Shown here: piece by piece, positions 8,422 to 16,645 of the stretch
Layout of the letters: each line of letters starts with the position of its first letter
Position numbering within the stretch: the first letter of the stretch is position 1
Assembly: GCA_964401935.1 (NCBI GenBank)
Contig: CAYOAL010000037.1
Coordinates: 8,626 to 72,625 of the forward strand
Length of the DNA stretch: 64,000 nt
Direction of reading: 5' to 3'
Source: JAPYTK01 sp964401935
GTDB lineage: Bacteria; Myxococcota_A; Polyangia; Polyangiales; Polyangiaceae
Program-made: the position numbers and the translations under genes
Notes under the pieces: generated by a model
Told to the model about the DNA's origin: nothing
Databases searched by the model: none
The model's input: the letters and a program-made list of their open reading frames with translations, nothing else

Positions 8422-9237
8422 ATGAATTCAACACGCTCGACCGTCGGCGAGCTCATGAGCCGCAAGGTCACCACCATCGGTCCTCGCATGAACGCGCGCT
8501 TTGCCATGCAGGTCATGCTCGCGACCGGCATTCATCATCTCCCCGTCGTCGACGAGGGGAAGATCGTCGGCGTGGTCAGCGACCGCGACTTCCTCACGTG
8601 GAGCGACGACGCGCACGTCACCGAGATGTCGGTCGGCGAGCTGATGACCAGCGCCCCCGAGATCGCACACCCTTCGGAGCCGCTGCGCGAAGCCGCCGCA
8701 CGCATGGCCGCCCTCCGCATCGACTGTCTCCCGGTGGTGGACGACGGACGCGTCGTGGGCATCCTCACGAGCAGCGACATCGTGGCCGAGCGGGGTCGCC
8801 TCATCTTCAAGGGTGCGAAAGGAGACGTGCCGTCGGTGGCGACGGTGATGGTGAAGAACCCGATCTACGTCGCGCCCGACGACACGCTGCTCGGCGCCGT
8901 CGTGCGCATGGCCCAGGAGCGCATCCGCCACATGGTGGTGGCCGACGAGCGTCGCCAGGTGGTGGGTATCCTCAGCGATCGCGACCTCCGCTTGCTCGTC
9001 GGCGACGAACGGCTGAAGAACATGGGCCAAGACGTCGAGAAGCTCCCGGTGAGCTGGGCCATGACGCCCAACCCCCATGTGATCCGCCACGACGACAGCG
9101 TGTTCGAGCTCGCCAGCTACTTCATCGACGAGCGCGTCGGGGCGCTCCCCGTCGTCGACGACGAAGAACGGCTGGTGGGGATCGTGTCTTACGTCGATCT
9201 GCTCGGCTACCTCATCGGCCGCTCGCCCAGCGCTTGA
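8422..9237 (+). CDS. Protein of four CBS domains
   Basis: 271 residues made entirely of CBS units. Four copies of the pattern 'LPVVD..G.(V/I)VGI(V/L)S..D' are visible: HHLPVVDEGKIVGVVSDRD, CLPVVDDGRVVGILTSSD, HMVVADERRQVVGILSDRD, and ALPVVDDEERLVGIVSYVD. Each is preceded by a 'VGELM'/'VSWAMT'-type strand. They should fold as two Bateman modules that bind adenosine nucleotides (AMP, ATP or SAM) and act as an energy sensor or regulatory subunit. No catalytic domain is attached. A ribosome site AGGAG precedes the ATG at the right distance. No neighbour clearly indicates its partner. Confidence 0.92.
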   Translation: MNSTRSTVGELMSRKVTTIGPRMNARFAMQVMLATGIHHLPVVDEGKIVGVVSDRDFLTWSDDAHVTEMSVGELMTSAPEIAHPSEPLREAAARMAALRIDCLPVVDDGRVVGILTSSDIVAERGRLIFKGAKGDVPSVATVMVKNPIYVAPDDTLLGAVVRMAQERIRHMVVADERRQVVGILSDRDLRLLVGDERLKNMGQDVEKLPVSWAMTPNPHVIRHDDSVFELASYFIDERVGALPVVDDEERLVGIVSYVDLLGYLIGRSPSA

Positions 9238-9332
9238 GCCCGCACGGCACGCGCCGCCGCGTCCCCTCGCTCGTTTCTCGCACGACGTGCACAGCGCGCA
9301 GGACATGCAGCGCGCGCGAGCGCGTCACGCGC

Positions 9333-10571
9333 TCACGGGGGGAGGGGGCCGCCGACGTATTCCCAGTGCCACGGCTCGTCGATGTCTTTGTTGAGCTGGA
9401 AGCCGAAACGGCCAGCGTTCTGCGTCAGCCAGCGAAAACAGTACGACGACTTCCACGCCTTCACGAAGCTGCCGTTGCTCCCGATCCAATCGCCCTCACG
9501 CGTGACACAGCCGAAGTCGATGGCGAGTCCGCGGCCGTGCAGGCTGTGCCCGGGGGGAGCGGTGCGCACCGCGTAGTAGCCCGCGAGCAGGCGCGCCGCC
9601 TCCAAGCCGTGGGGTCCTCCCACCGCGCGTTTGCGCGCCGCTGCCGTGGCGCGGTAGCGCGCCGGGAAGTGGTACTCCCACACCTCCAGCTGAAACGGCG
9701 CCGAACGGTAGCCGGTAAACACCAGGAGGTTCCGCTGCCCATGTTGCTTGCGGTCGGCGTCGAACGTGGCGCGCGCGGCCTCGAGGAGACGGCGAGCAGA
9801 GAGCGCAGCGCTCCGCTCGGCGAGGTGGGTGCGCCGACAGCCGGGCTCGAGCTCCGAGGGCTTGCCGGGGCACGGTCCACGCTCGATGACGTCGACCTCG
9901 TCGGCTGCCATCACGAACGGTCGCCGCAGCGCGGCGCGCTTCTGCGCCTCCTGGTACACGAGCCGCATGAACGAGAGCTCCTCGTCGCTGGCCCCGCTCC
10001 ACCGCAAGAGGCACGCGGGGAGGTGGGACAGAACCCCCACCGCCGCCGGCTCCACGCCCGAACACGGGTGCTTCGGGCCACGCAGAGCGGGGAAGAGCAT
10101 CTCGAGCTGTCGCCGTGTGCGCGCGTCGACGCGTCCGGTGACCTCATCCTCGAAGCGGCCGTAGCGGCGTTGAAACCGCGCCACGGCTTGCACCAGCGCG
10201 TCGTCGAACCCCACTGCCTCGGGCGCACAGTCGACACCGAGGACGCCGGCGAGCGCTTGGCGCTCTTCGTGGGTGAGGTGAGAACGTGCCTCTTGGACGC
10301 GGTCTTCCTCGAGCGGGCCAGCAGCCGTCCCCGGGGTGGGGGCGGGGCACGGCGGCGCGAGCACCGGGGCCGTCGTGGCAACCGGCGCTCGGGCGGGAGC
10401 CAAGGGAGCCACGGGAGCCGTCGCGCTCGCGCTCGCGCGCGGCGCCGCCTCGCGCGACGCCGACAACAAGTCGTGGGTGGAGCGAGGCGGGGAGCAGGCC
10501 GCGAGCCACGCCGCACCCACCATGGCGAGCCGTGTCGCCACGCCCCCCGCGTTCCGAGCCAGGCGCATCAC
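9333..10571 (-). CDS. VanY-like D-alanyl-D-alanine carboxypeptidase (M15) lipoprotein
   Basis: 412 residues. The signal peptide ends WLAACS, a lipobox, so it is probably lipid-anchored. An Ala/Pro linker (about 30-90) leads to a peptidoglycan-binding-like segment (FQRRYGRFEDEVTGRVDART, about 135-155) and then an M15 peptidase domain. The zinc-ligand signature SxHxxGxAxD is present as SLHGRGLAIDF (His345, Asp352), and the second motif is EPWHWEY (Glu399, His402). The likely reaction is trimming the terminal D-Ala from peptidoglycan stem peptides in the periplasm. Nothing in the context suggests glycopeptide resistance. Convergent with the CBS gene and 25 bp downstream of the gene at 10597, so probably co-transcribed with it. 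Confidence 0.9.
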   Translation of the reverse strand: MMRLARNAGGVATRLAMVGAAWLAACSPPRSTHDLLSASREAAPRASASATAPVAPLAPARAPVATTAPVLAPPCPAPTPGTAAGPLEEDRVQEARSHLTHEERQALAGVLGVDCAPEAVGFDDALVQAVARFQRRYGRFEDEVTGRVDARTRRQLEMLFPALRGPKHPCSGVEPAAVGVLSHLPACLLRWSGASDEELSFMRLVYQEAQKRAALRRPFVMAADEVDVIERGPCPGKPSELEPGCRRTHLAERSAALSARRLLEAARATFDADRKQHGQRNLLVFTGYRSAPFQLEVWEYHFPARYRATAAARKRAVGGPHGLEAARLLAGYYAVRTAPPGHSLHGRGLAIDFGCVTREGDWIGSNGSFVKAWKSSYCFRWLTQNAGRFGFQLNKDIDEPWHWEYVGGPLPP

Positions 10572-10596
10572 GGCGCCTAGCTTACTGCCATCTGGC

Positions 10597-11277
10597 TCAA
10601 GCGGCGCGGTTCACTTCGGCGCGGGCCCGCGCCTTGGGGATGAGCTCGTCGAGCTCGCTGGTGAGCTGCTCGAGCGCGCTCCCCACCGCGGTGACGCAGC
10701 CCTCGGAGAGGCCGTCCACGTCGCTCATGAGTCGCTCGAGGCGCTCGGTGGTGTTCTTCACCTTCAGCAGCGCATCGAGGACCACGTCTTCGTTGGTCTT
10801 CGCGAAGAAGATCGGGTTGAACTGCTTGCGCAGCATGTTGGCCGGCTGCCCCTGCTCGAACACCGCCGTGCGCAGCTCTTCGAGCACCTCGGGGTCGTGC
10901 GGGGCGCTCTCGGGAGCGGCCATCACGCGCTTGAAGTAGTCGACCGCGTCGTAGTTGGGGATCGGCACGTCGCGATCGTCGTCGAGCACCTGGGGCGCGT
11001 GCTCTTGGATCGTGGAGAACGATCCGGTCAGCTTGTCGACGGTCCGTCGCTTGATGAGCAGCTCCTCCTCGCAATAGGCGTAGAGATCCGCGTAACCCCA
11101 CTCCTGGTACACGCCGCTCACCTTCACCTTGAGGAGCGCCTCGGCCATCTCGATCCACGAGCGCTTGAAGCGGCGCGCGCGCTGCAAGAGCTCGATGCGG
11201 AGCGGGTCCCCGCCTTGCTCGATGAGATTGCGTTCACGTTCGCCCAGCGCTTCGGTGGCACTCATGCGCGCATTCAT
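10597..11277 (-). CDS. Conserved hypothetical protein, possible DNA-binding domain
   Basis: 226 residues, entirely soluble and helix-rich. Residues about 10-95 (RARRFKRSWIEMAEAL...EWGYADLYAYCEEELLIKRRTVDKLTGSF) look like a compact helical domain in which an aromatic 'WGY..LYAYC' turn is followed by a helix-turn-helix-like pair. The C-terminal half contains 'FNPIFFAKTNEDVVLDALLKVKNTTERLERLM' and ends in a coiled-coil-like helix. I recognise no named family; a role in chromosome or transcription control is only a guess. Two in-frame ATGs (11277 and 11265) are possible starts. Its start lies within 220 bp of the divergent lipoprotein at 11494. Confidence 0.75.
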   Translation of the reverse strand: MNARMSATEALGERERNLIEQGGDPLRIELLQRARRFKRSWIEMAEALLKVKVSGVYQEWGYADLYAYCEEELLIKRRTVDKLTGSFSTIQEHAPQVLDDDRDVPIPNYDAVDYFKRVMAAPESAPHDPEVLEELRTAVFEQGQPANMLRKQFNPIFFAKTNEDVVLDALLKVKNTTERLERLMSDVDGLSEGCVTAVGSALEQLTSELDELIPKARARAEVNRAA

Positions 11278-11493
11278 GACGCATCGAGGTTGGCCTGGCA
11301 ATGCTGTATCTTGTCGAAATTGTTTGAGAACAGGTCTTCCAGGGGAAGGCCACAGCTTCTTCACAGCGCGCACCCTGATTGCACACAAGCCCTCCACAGG
11401 TGTGTCCCCCCAGGGGGCTTCGCGCGCGCCGCGGGGGCTCGTGAGCGGTAGAGGCTCGACGTGTTGGTTCCGGCTGGTGCTATCCTCGTTCCA

Positions 11494-12264
11494 ATGGGCG
11501 AGCGCTGGCGAACACGAGGCACGGTGATCGTCACGGGCGCGGTGTTGCTGGGGATGACGACCGCGTGTGGTGCCTCTTTCACCGACGCGACCGGGGCGGG
11601 CGGAAGCGCGAGCACGAGCTCGGCGATGGGCGGCGCCGGCGCGGTGGGTAGCGGCGGCGACGGGGGCGCCGGTGGAGCAGGGGGAAGCGCGGCTTGCCCC
11701 CCTCACGGCGTCAGCCATCTCAGCGATGACTTCAGCAGCGCGGAGCTCGCACCCACCTGGGGCGTGGCGGGCGCCCCGCAAGCAGGCCAGCGCGACGGCT
11801 ACGCCTTCATCGCCATCGATGACGTCGACGAGCAGCACTCGTGGATCTACACCAACGACACCTTCACGCTGTGGGGGTGCTCGGCGTCGATCCAGGTTCG
11901 TCAGCCGTTCACCTGTGACGAGTGCATCACCACGTTCGGCATCGTCGACACGCACAACGTCGAGAACTACGCGTGGATCGCGTTCGTCGACGAGCAGCTC
12001 ATCTTCGCCGTTTTCGAGGGGAACTCTTGGCAAGAGGGCAAGGTGGTGGACGTCGAGTCGATGCCAGCCTTCTGGCGGATCCGCGAGAGCGACCGCGTCC
12101 TCGCGATGGACACCTCCCAGGACGGGGGAAGCTTCGAGGAGCAGTTCACCGTCGACAGGCCCGCGTGGTCGGGCGACATCCGGCTCGAGTTTCACGGTGG
12201 CGGCATCGCGGACTCAGGGACGACCCAAGAGATGCGGGTCGACAACGTGAACATCCTGCCATGA
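11494..12264 (+). CDS. Lipoprotein with Gly-rich linker and C-terminal beta-rich domain
   Basis: 256 residues. Signal peptide with lipobox-like TTAC at about residue 24, then a Gly/Ala/Ser linker of about 50 residues (repeated GGAG/GGDGG). The C-terminal domain of about 185 residues begins with a DDFSSAELAPTWG segment, resembling the start of jelly-roll, concanavalin-like modules (DUF1349/LamG type). It has regular beta-strand alternation and a Cys-Cys pair in TCDEC. A carbohydrate- or surface-binding role is plausible but unproven. ATG 11494 is chosen because it leaves a normal signal peptide. TATCCT at 11481 may be a -10 box just before the start. Confidence 0.82.
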   Translation: MGERWRTRGTVIVTGAVLLGMTTACGASFTDATGAGGSASTSSAMGGAGAVGSGGDGGAGGAGGSAACPPHGVSHLSDDFSSAELAPTWGVAGAPQAGQRDGYAFIAIDDVDEQHSWIYTNDTFTLWGCSASIQVRQPFTCDECITTFGIVDTHNVENYAWIAFVDEQLIFAVFEGNSWQEGKVVDVESMPAFWRIRESDRVLAMDTSQDGGSFEEQFTVDRPAWSGDIRLEFHGGGIADSGTTQEMRVDNVNILP

Positions 12265-12318
12265 GCGACGCGATGGTGTTGCGGCGAGCGACCGTGGCGC
12301 CGCGCGGGTCCTGGTACC

Positions 12319-15300
12319 ATGCGGCGTGACGACGACCCGATGAGGCGCGACATCTCGTCGACGGCGGGGAGCGCGGTGCGCCTCGCGGGGCACGGCGTGC
12401 TCGGTGAAGGCGAGACGCTCGCCGGGCGCTGGGAGATCCGACGTTGTCTCGGCGTGGGTGGCATGGGCACGGTCTACGAGGCGTTCGATCGGTCGACCGC
12501 GCGGAGCGTCGCACTCAAGACCTTGCAGCGCGACAACCCGAACAGTCTCTATCGGTTCAAGGCAGAGTTTCGTGGTCTGGCCGACGTCGTGCACCCGAAC
12601 CTCGTGCGGCTCTACGAGCTGATCTGCGAAGACAGCCTGTGGTTCTTCACCATGGAGTTGATCCATGGCGTGTCCTTCGTGGCCTGGCTGCGACCGGATC
12701 GGCCCTTCGTGCCCCAAGCCACCCTGCCCGCTGGGCAGTCGCCCTCGGAGCCGCCGTTGAGCCGCCCCCTCGAGGGTCTCGACGGCCAACGGCTGTGGGA
12801 TGCATCGCGGCAGCTCGCGCTGGGCATCGACGCGATTCACCGGGCGGGGAAGCTCCATCGCGATCTCAAGCCCTCCAACGTGCTCGTCGAGCGCGATGGC
12901 CGCGTGGTCGTGCTCGACTTCGGGCTCCTCGGCGATCGTGATCGGGACGCGGCAGGGGACACGGTCGATCAGAGCGGGATGGGCACGCCGTCCTACATGT
13001 CACCCGAGCAGTGTCGGGGTGAGGGCGCGAGCATCGCGAGCGATTGGTACGCCTTCGGCGTGATGCTCTACCGCTGCCTGGCCGGCAAGCTGCCGTTCAC
13101 CGGCACGATTCGCGACATCTTCCTCGACAAGCAGGCTCACGATCCACCCCCCCTGCCGGATAGCGTCGCGGAGGCTCTCCCCGAGCTCGCGTCGCTCACG
13201 ATGGCGCTCACCCGCCGCGATCCATCCTCCCGTCCCGGCGTCGACGAGGTGCTGTCGAGCCTCGGGGCGGATCGCTCGCTGCGTTTGAGCACACTGCCTC
13301 CCGCCGCCGGCGGCTTCTTGGTGGGGCGTGACCACGAGCTCGACGCGCTCGCGCAGCTCGCGACCGGGATCCGCGACGCGCCCGGCGTGGCGATCGTGCG
13401 CGGACCGAGCGGGATCGGGAAGTCGGCGCTCGTGGCCGAGGCTTGTGAGCGCCTCTCGCGTCGAGGCGCGCTCTGTCTCCGCGGCCGCTGCTACGAGCGA
13501 GAGTCGGTGCCGTTCAAGGCCTTCGACAGCGTGGTGGACGCCTTGAGCCACCACCTGTGTGCCTTGGAGCCGCGGGAGCTGACCGCGCTCCTCCCTCACG
13601 ACGTGGCCGCGATGGCGCGGCTCTTCCCCGTGATGGCGCGGGTGCCAGGGGTGGGCATGCTGCGGCCAGGCAACACTTCGCTCAACCCCGAGGAGGTGAG
13701 GCGACGGGGCTTCGAAGCGCTCGCGACACTCCTCGGAGGGCTCGCCGCGAGCCGGCAGGTGGTGGTGGTGCTCGACGACCTCCAGTGGGCCGATCCGGAC
13801 AGCCTGGCGCTCCTCGAGGCGCTCCTTGGGGTGGACGGGCCGGCTTGTATGTTCGTCGCTACGCTTCGCGACGACGCGAGCGGCGAGGTGGTGGCGGCTC
13901 TCTTCGAGGTGCTCGCCCGCGCCAGCGACCAGCTCTCGCTCAGGCGCCTCGAGCTCGGGCCGCTGCCGCCCGCGGAGATGAAGGCGCTCGTCCTCGAAGA
14001 GCTGGGGGCTGCCCCCGAAGCCATCCGTCTCTGTGCCATGGTGATCGACGACGCGGGGGGGAACCCATTCCTCGCCAAGCAGCTCGCCGCCTATCTTCGG
14101 CGCGTCACCGCGCACGAGGACGAGCCGCCGTCGGACCGGCCCAGCATCGCCTCGCTCATCGCCGAGCGTCTGCGACGTCTCGAGCCCGGACTGCGGACCG
14201 CGCTCGAGCTCTTGGCGTTGGCGGGCAAGCCGCTGTCGGTCCACACGCTGGTGTCGGCCGCTGGGCTCGAAGGCGAGGAGGGTATCGCCGCACTGCACGC
14301 CGATCGCTGGGTTCGCTACGAAGCGGCCACCCACCTCGTGGAGCCCGTGCACGATCGCATTCGCGAAGAGGTCGCGAGTCAGCTGAGCGCCACCCGCGAT
14401 CACGAGCTGCGGCGAAAGCTGGTGGACGTGTTGCTCGTGGAGGCGCGTCCCGACCACGAAGCCATCGCGCGGCACCTTGGCGCCGTCGGCGACAAGGAGC
14501 GAGCCTCGAGGCACGCCGAGCAGGCGGCAGACGCGGCCTGCGACAAGCTCGCCTTCGCAGAAGGGGCACGCCTCTACGAGCTGGCCTTGCTCACCGACGC
14601 CAACGACCGCGAGCGCGAGCGCGACATCCAGGAGAAGCTCGGTGACACGCTCGCTCGCGCGGGCCGCGGACGCGACGCCGCCCGCTGGCTTCAACGTGCT
14701 GCGCGTGGCAGGGAGCGCACGCGCGCGATGCGCCTGAGAGGACGAGCCGCGGAGCAGCTCTTGGTGAGCGGTCACGTCGACGAGGGCTTCGACGAGCTCA
14801 GGGAGGTGCTCGCCGCCCTCGACATCAGGGCTCCGGCGCGCAACGCGGTGGCGGCCGCCGAGCTCGCGGCGCTGCGTCTTATGCTGAGGTTTCGCGGCAC
14901 GGAGGTGCGCGAGCGCGAGGTCGGGGAGGTGTCGGCCGAGACGCTCACCACGATCGATCTCTGCCGCGCCGGGGCACACACCTTCGCGGCGATCGCCCCT
15001 ATCGTTGGGGCCGCCCTCCAGACGCGGCACGTGCTCCTCGCCCTCGACTCGGGCCACGCGCCCTCGGCCGCGCTCGGCCTCGCCGCGGAGGCGGGGTTTC
15101 GGGCCTACGAGGGGGGCGACGCCTTCGAAGAGGCGCGTCGCTTCTTGCGGCTCAGCGAGCAGGTCGGCGGCGCGACGCCGAGCCCGCGCGTCGAGGCCTA
15201 CCTCGCGTTCGTGCGCGGTCTCATCCATCACCTCCGCGGCGAATACGCCGACGCGGTGGGCGAGCTGCGCTACGCCGAGAACCTGTTCGTGTCACGCTGC

Positions 15301-16098
15301 GAGAACGTCTTTGGCGAGCTCAACCTCACCCGCACCGTGCTCGGCGTGGATCTGTACCTCAGCGGGCAGCTCCGCGAGATGTGTCGTCGCTTCGACGCGT
15401 GGCTGGCCGACGCGCGCCGCCGTGATGACCGGCTGGCGCTCACCACGCAGTTTGCGGGAGGGGGCGCCGTCAACCTGTGGCTGGTGCGCGACCAGCCCGA
15501 GGAGGCGAGCGCCCAGACGCGTGAGGCGATTCGGTGTTGGCCTTCGAAGCGCATCCATAGCGACAGATATTGGCATAATTTTTCGCTGGCCCTGGTGGCC
15601 ACCTATGCCGGTGACGATGACGCTCTGATCGAGCACGCCCACACGTTCTGGGCGCCGGAGTTTCGGATGTTCGTGACGCGCCTCCAGGCGCGCAGGGTGT
15701 GGGCGATGCACCTCACGGTGCTCGCCGATCTCGCGGCGATGCGCGGCTCGGCGGGGTCGTGGTCGCAGCGAAGAGCGGTGCGGAGGCGGATCGAAAAGCT
15801 CCGCAGCGAGCGGTATGGATTCGCGGAGGCGGTCGCCGACACCAGCGAGGCCTGGCTCCTCCACCTCGAGGGCAACGACGCGGAGGCCCTGCGCTTTCTG
15901 CGGCGAGCGCTCCGCGTGCACGAGGTGTGCAACAACCAGCTCTATTGCCACGCGATTCGCATGCAGATGGGGCGCCTGCTCGGCGGGGACGAGGGCGCGC
16001 AGCTCCTCCGTGAGGCCTCCGCGGCGCTCGCCGCGGAGGGCGCGAAGAACCCCGAGGCCCTCGCCCGCGGCTCGGTCCCCGGCTTCGGGCCGAGGTGA
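12319..16098 (+). CDS. Ser/Thr protein kinase with AAA-type ATPase and TPR region (PknK/AcoK-like)
   Basis: 1259 residues. Kinase domain about 35-300: glycine loop GVGGMG (45-50), ATP lysine Lys67 in VALKTL, catalytic loop HRDLKPSN (Asp182), DFG, and the activation segment with GTPSYMSPEQ. An STAND/AAA ATPase follows from about 335: VGRDHELD, Walker A GPSGIGKS (about 362-369), and Walker B VVVVLDDLQWAD (Asp486-487). The C-terminal 600 residues are helical repeats of TPR type. This architecture matches large myxobacterial kinases in which ATP-driven oligomerisation and TPR contacts control signalling; no DNA-binding domain is present at the end. All catalytic residues are intact. An AT-rich pocket of rare codons sits near 15560. 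Confidence 0.94.
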   Translation: MRRDDDPMRRDISSTAGSAVRLAGHGVLGEGETLAGRWEIRRCLGVGGMGTVYEAFDRSTARSVALKTLQRDNPNSLYRFKAEFRGLADVVHPNLVRLYELICEDSLWFFTMELIHGVSFVAWLRPDRPFVPQATLPAGQSPSEPPLSRPLEGLDGQRLWDASRQLALGIDAIHRAGKLHRDLKPSNVLVERDGRVVVLDFGLLGDRDRDAAGDTVDQSGMGTPSYMSPEQCRGEGASIASDWYAFGVMLYRCLAGKLPFTGTIRDIFLDKQAHDPPPLPDSVAEALPELASLTMALTRRDPSSRPGVDEVLSSLGADRSLRLSTLPPAAGGFLVGRDHELDALAQLATGIRDAPGVAIVRGPSGIGKSALVAEACERLSRRGALCLRGRCYERESVPFKAFDSVVDALSHHLCALEPRELTALLPHDVAAMARLFPVMARVPGVGMLRPGNTSLNPEEVRRRGFEALATLLGGLAASRQVVVVLDDLQWADPDSLALLEALLGVDGPACMFVATLRDDASGEVVAALFEVLARASDQLSLRRLELGPLPPAEMKALVLEELGAAPEAIRLCAMVIDDAGGNPFLAKQLAAYLRRVTAHEDEPPSDRPSIASLIAERLRRLEPGLRTALELLALAGKPLSVHTLVSAAGLEGEEGIAALHADRWVRYEAATHLVEPVHDRIREEVASQLSATRDHELRRKLVDVLLVEARPDHEAIARHLGAVGDKERASRHAEQAADAACDKLAFAEGARLYELALLTDANDRERERDIQEKLGDTLARAGRGRDAARWLQRAARGRERTRAMRLRGRAAEQLLVSGHVDEGFDELREVLAALDIRAPARNAVAAAELAALRLMLRFRGTEVREREVGEVSAETLTTIDLCRAGAHTFAAIAPIVGAALQTRHVLLALDSGHAPSAALGLAAEAGFRAYEGGDAFEEARRFLRLSEQVGGATPSPRVEAYLAFVRGLIHHLRGEYADAVGELRYAENLFVSRCENVFGELNLTRTVLGVDLYLSGQLREMCRRFDAWLADARRRDDRLALTTQFAGGGAVNLWLVRDQPEEASAQTREAIRCWPSKRIHSDRYWHNFSLALVATYAGDDDALIEHAHTFWAPEFRMFVTRLQARRVWAMHLTVLADLAAMRGSAGSWSQRRAVRRRIEKLRSERYGFAEAVADTSEAWLLHLEGNDAEALRFLRRALRVHEVCNNQLYCHAIRMQMGRLLGGDEGAQLLREASAALAAEGAKNPEALARGSVPGFGPR

Positions 16099-16234
16099 GC
16101 GCGAAGCCCCCGAGGTGCCGCGATGTTGCCCTTCTATGGCGCCGAGACGTGGGGTGGTCTAAAAGTGGGGTTCGTCCCGAGCTTGCAAAGGCGGCTCCTC
16201 CTCCTCGCGGGTCGAGCCCACCCCACTGGAAAAC

Positions 16235-16552
16235 ATGATGAAGCACGCAATCACCCCGTTCGTGGCCGTTCTGCTCTTCGGCTTGGTTGGATGCGAGGAG
16301 CGGGAAGATCCGCAGTATCCTCAGCAGCCGTATCCGCAGCCCTACCCGCAGACCTACCCGCAGCCTTACCCGCAGCCGCAGACCTACCCGCAGCCGTATC
16401 CGCAGACCTACCCGCAGCCGGCCGCGCAGCCCCAACCCACGATGATCCCGGGCGTGATGAAGCTGCCGGACGGAACCTGCCAGGCCACGCCGCCGTCGCT
16501 GGATCCGAACACGCCAGCGCAGCCCATCGCCGTGCCCTGTCCCCCCCAGTAG
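16235..16552 (+). CDS. Short lipoprotein with YPQP repeats
   Basis: 105 residues. Signal peptide MMKHAITPFVAVLLFGLVGC with a good lipobox (LVGC), then EEREDPQY. About 45 residues of near-perfect Tyr-Pro-Gln-(Pro/Thr) repeats follow, encoded by 15- to 18-bp DNA repeats (about 16318-16425), and a short tail with two cysteines ends the protein. The first mature residues and the repeat type match the lipoprotein at 23779, so the two are paralogues. This copy lacks the C-terminal domain of the other. Such Tyr/Pro/Gln tracts are flexible spacers; function unknown. The upstream region has 8-bp inverted arms (AGTGGGGT near 16163 and ACCCCACT near 16222). Confidence 0.85.
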   Translation: MMKHAITPFVAVLLFGLVGCEEREDPQYPQQPYPQPYPQTYPQPYPQPQTYPQPYPQTYPQPAAQPQPTMIPGVMKLPDGTCQATPPSLDPNTPAQPIAVPCPPQ

Positions 16553-16645
16553 GCCCCCCGTCGCAGCGCGTCAGCCGCTGCGGCGGTGCCGCAACCGGGT
16601 GGCGCGCCGAGCGTGGTGGCTGCCGGAGCTCCGCCCGAGGCGGCC

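Noticed and set aside
11289..11305. Sigma-54-like TGGC...TGC promoter
   Set aside because: Spacing between the two elements is one base off the required distance.
13000..15231. 743-codon open frame on the minus strand
   Set aside because: Antisense to the large kinase gene, with low-complexity His/Arg/Glu composition and no recognisable domain.
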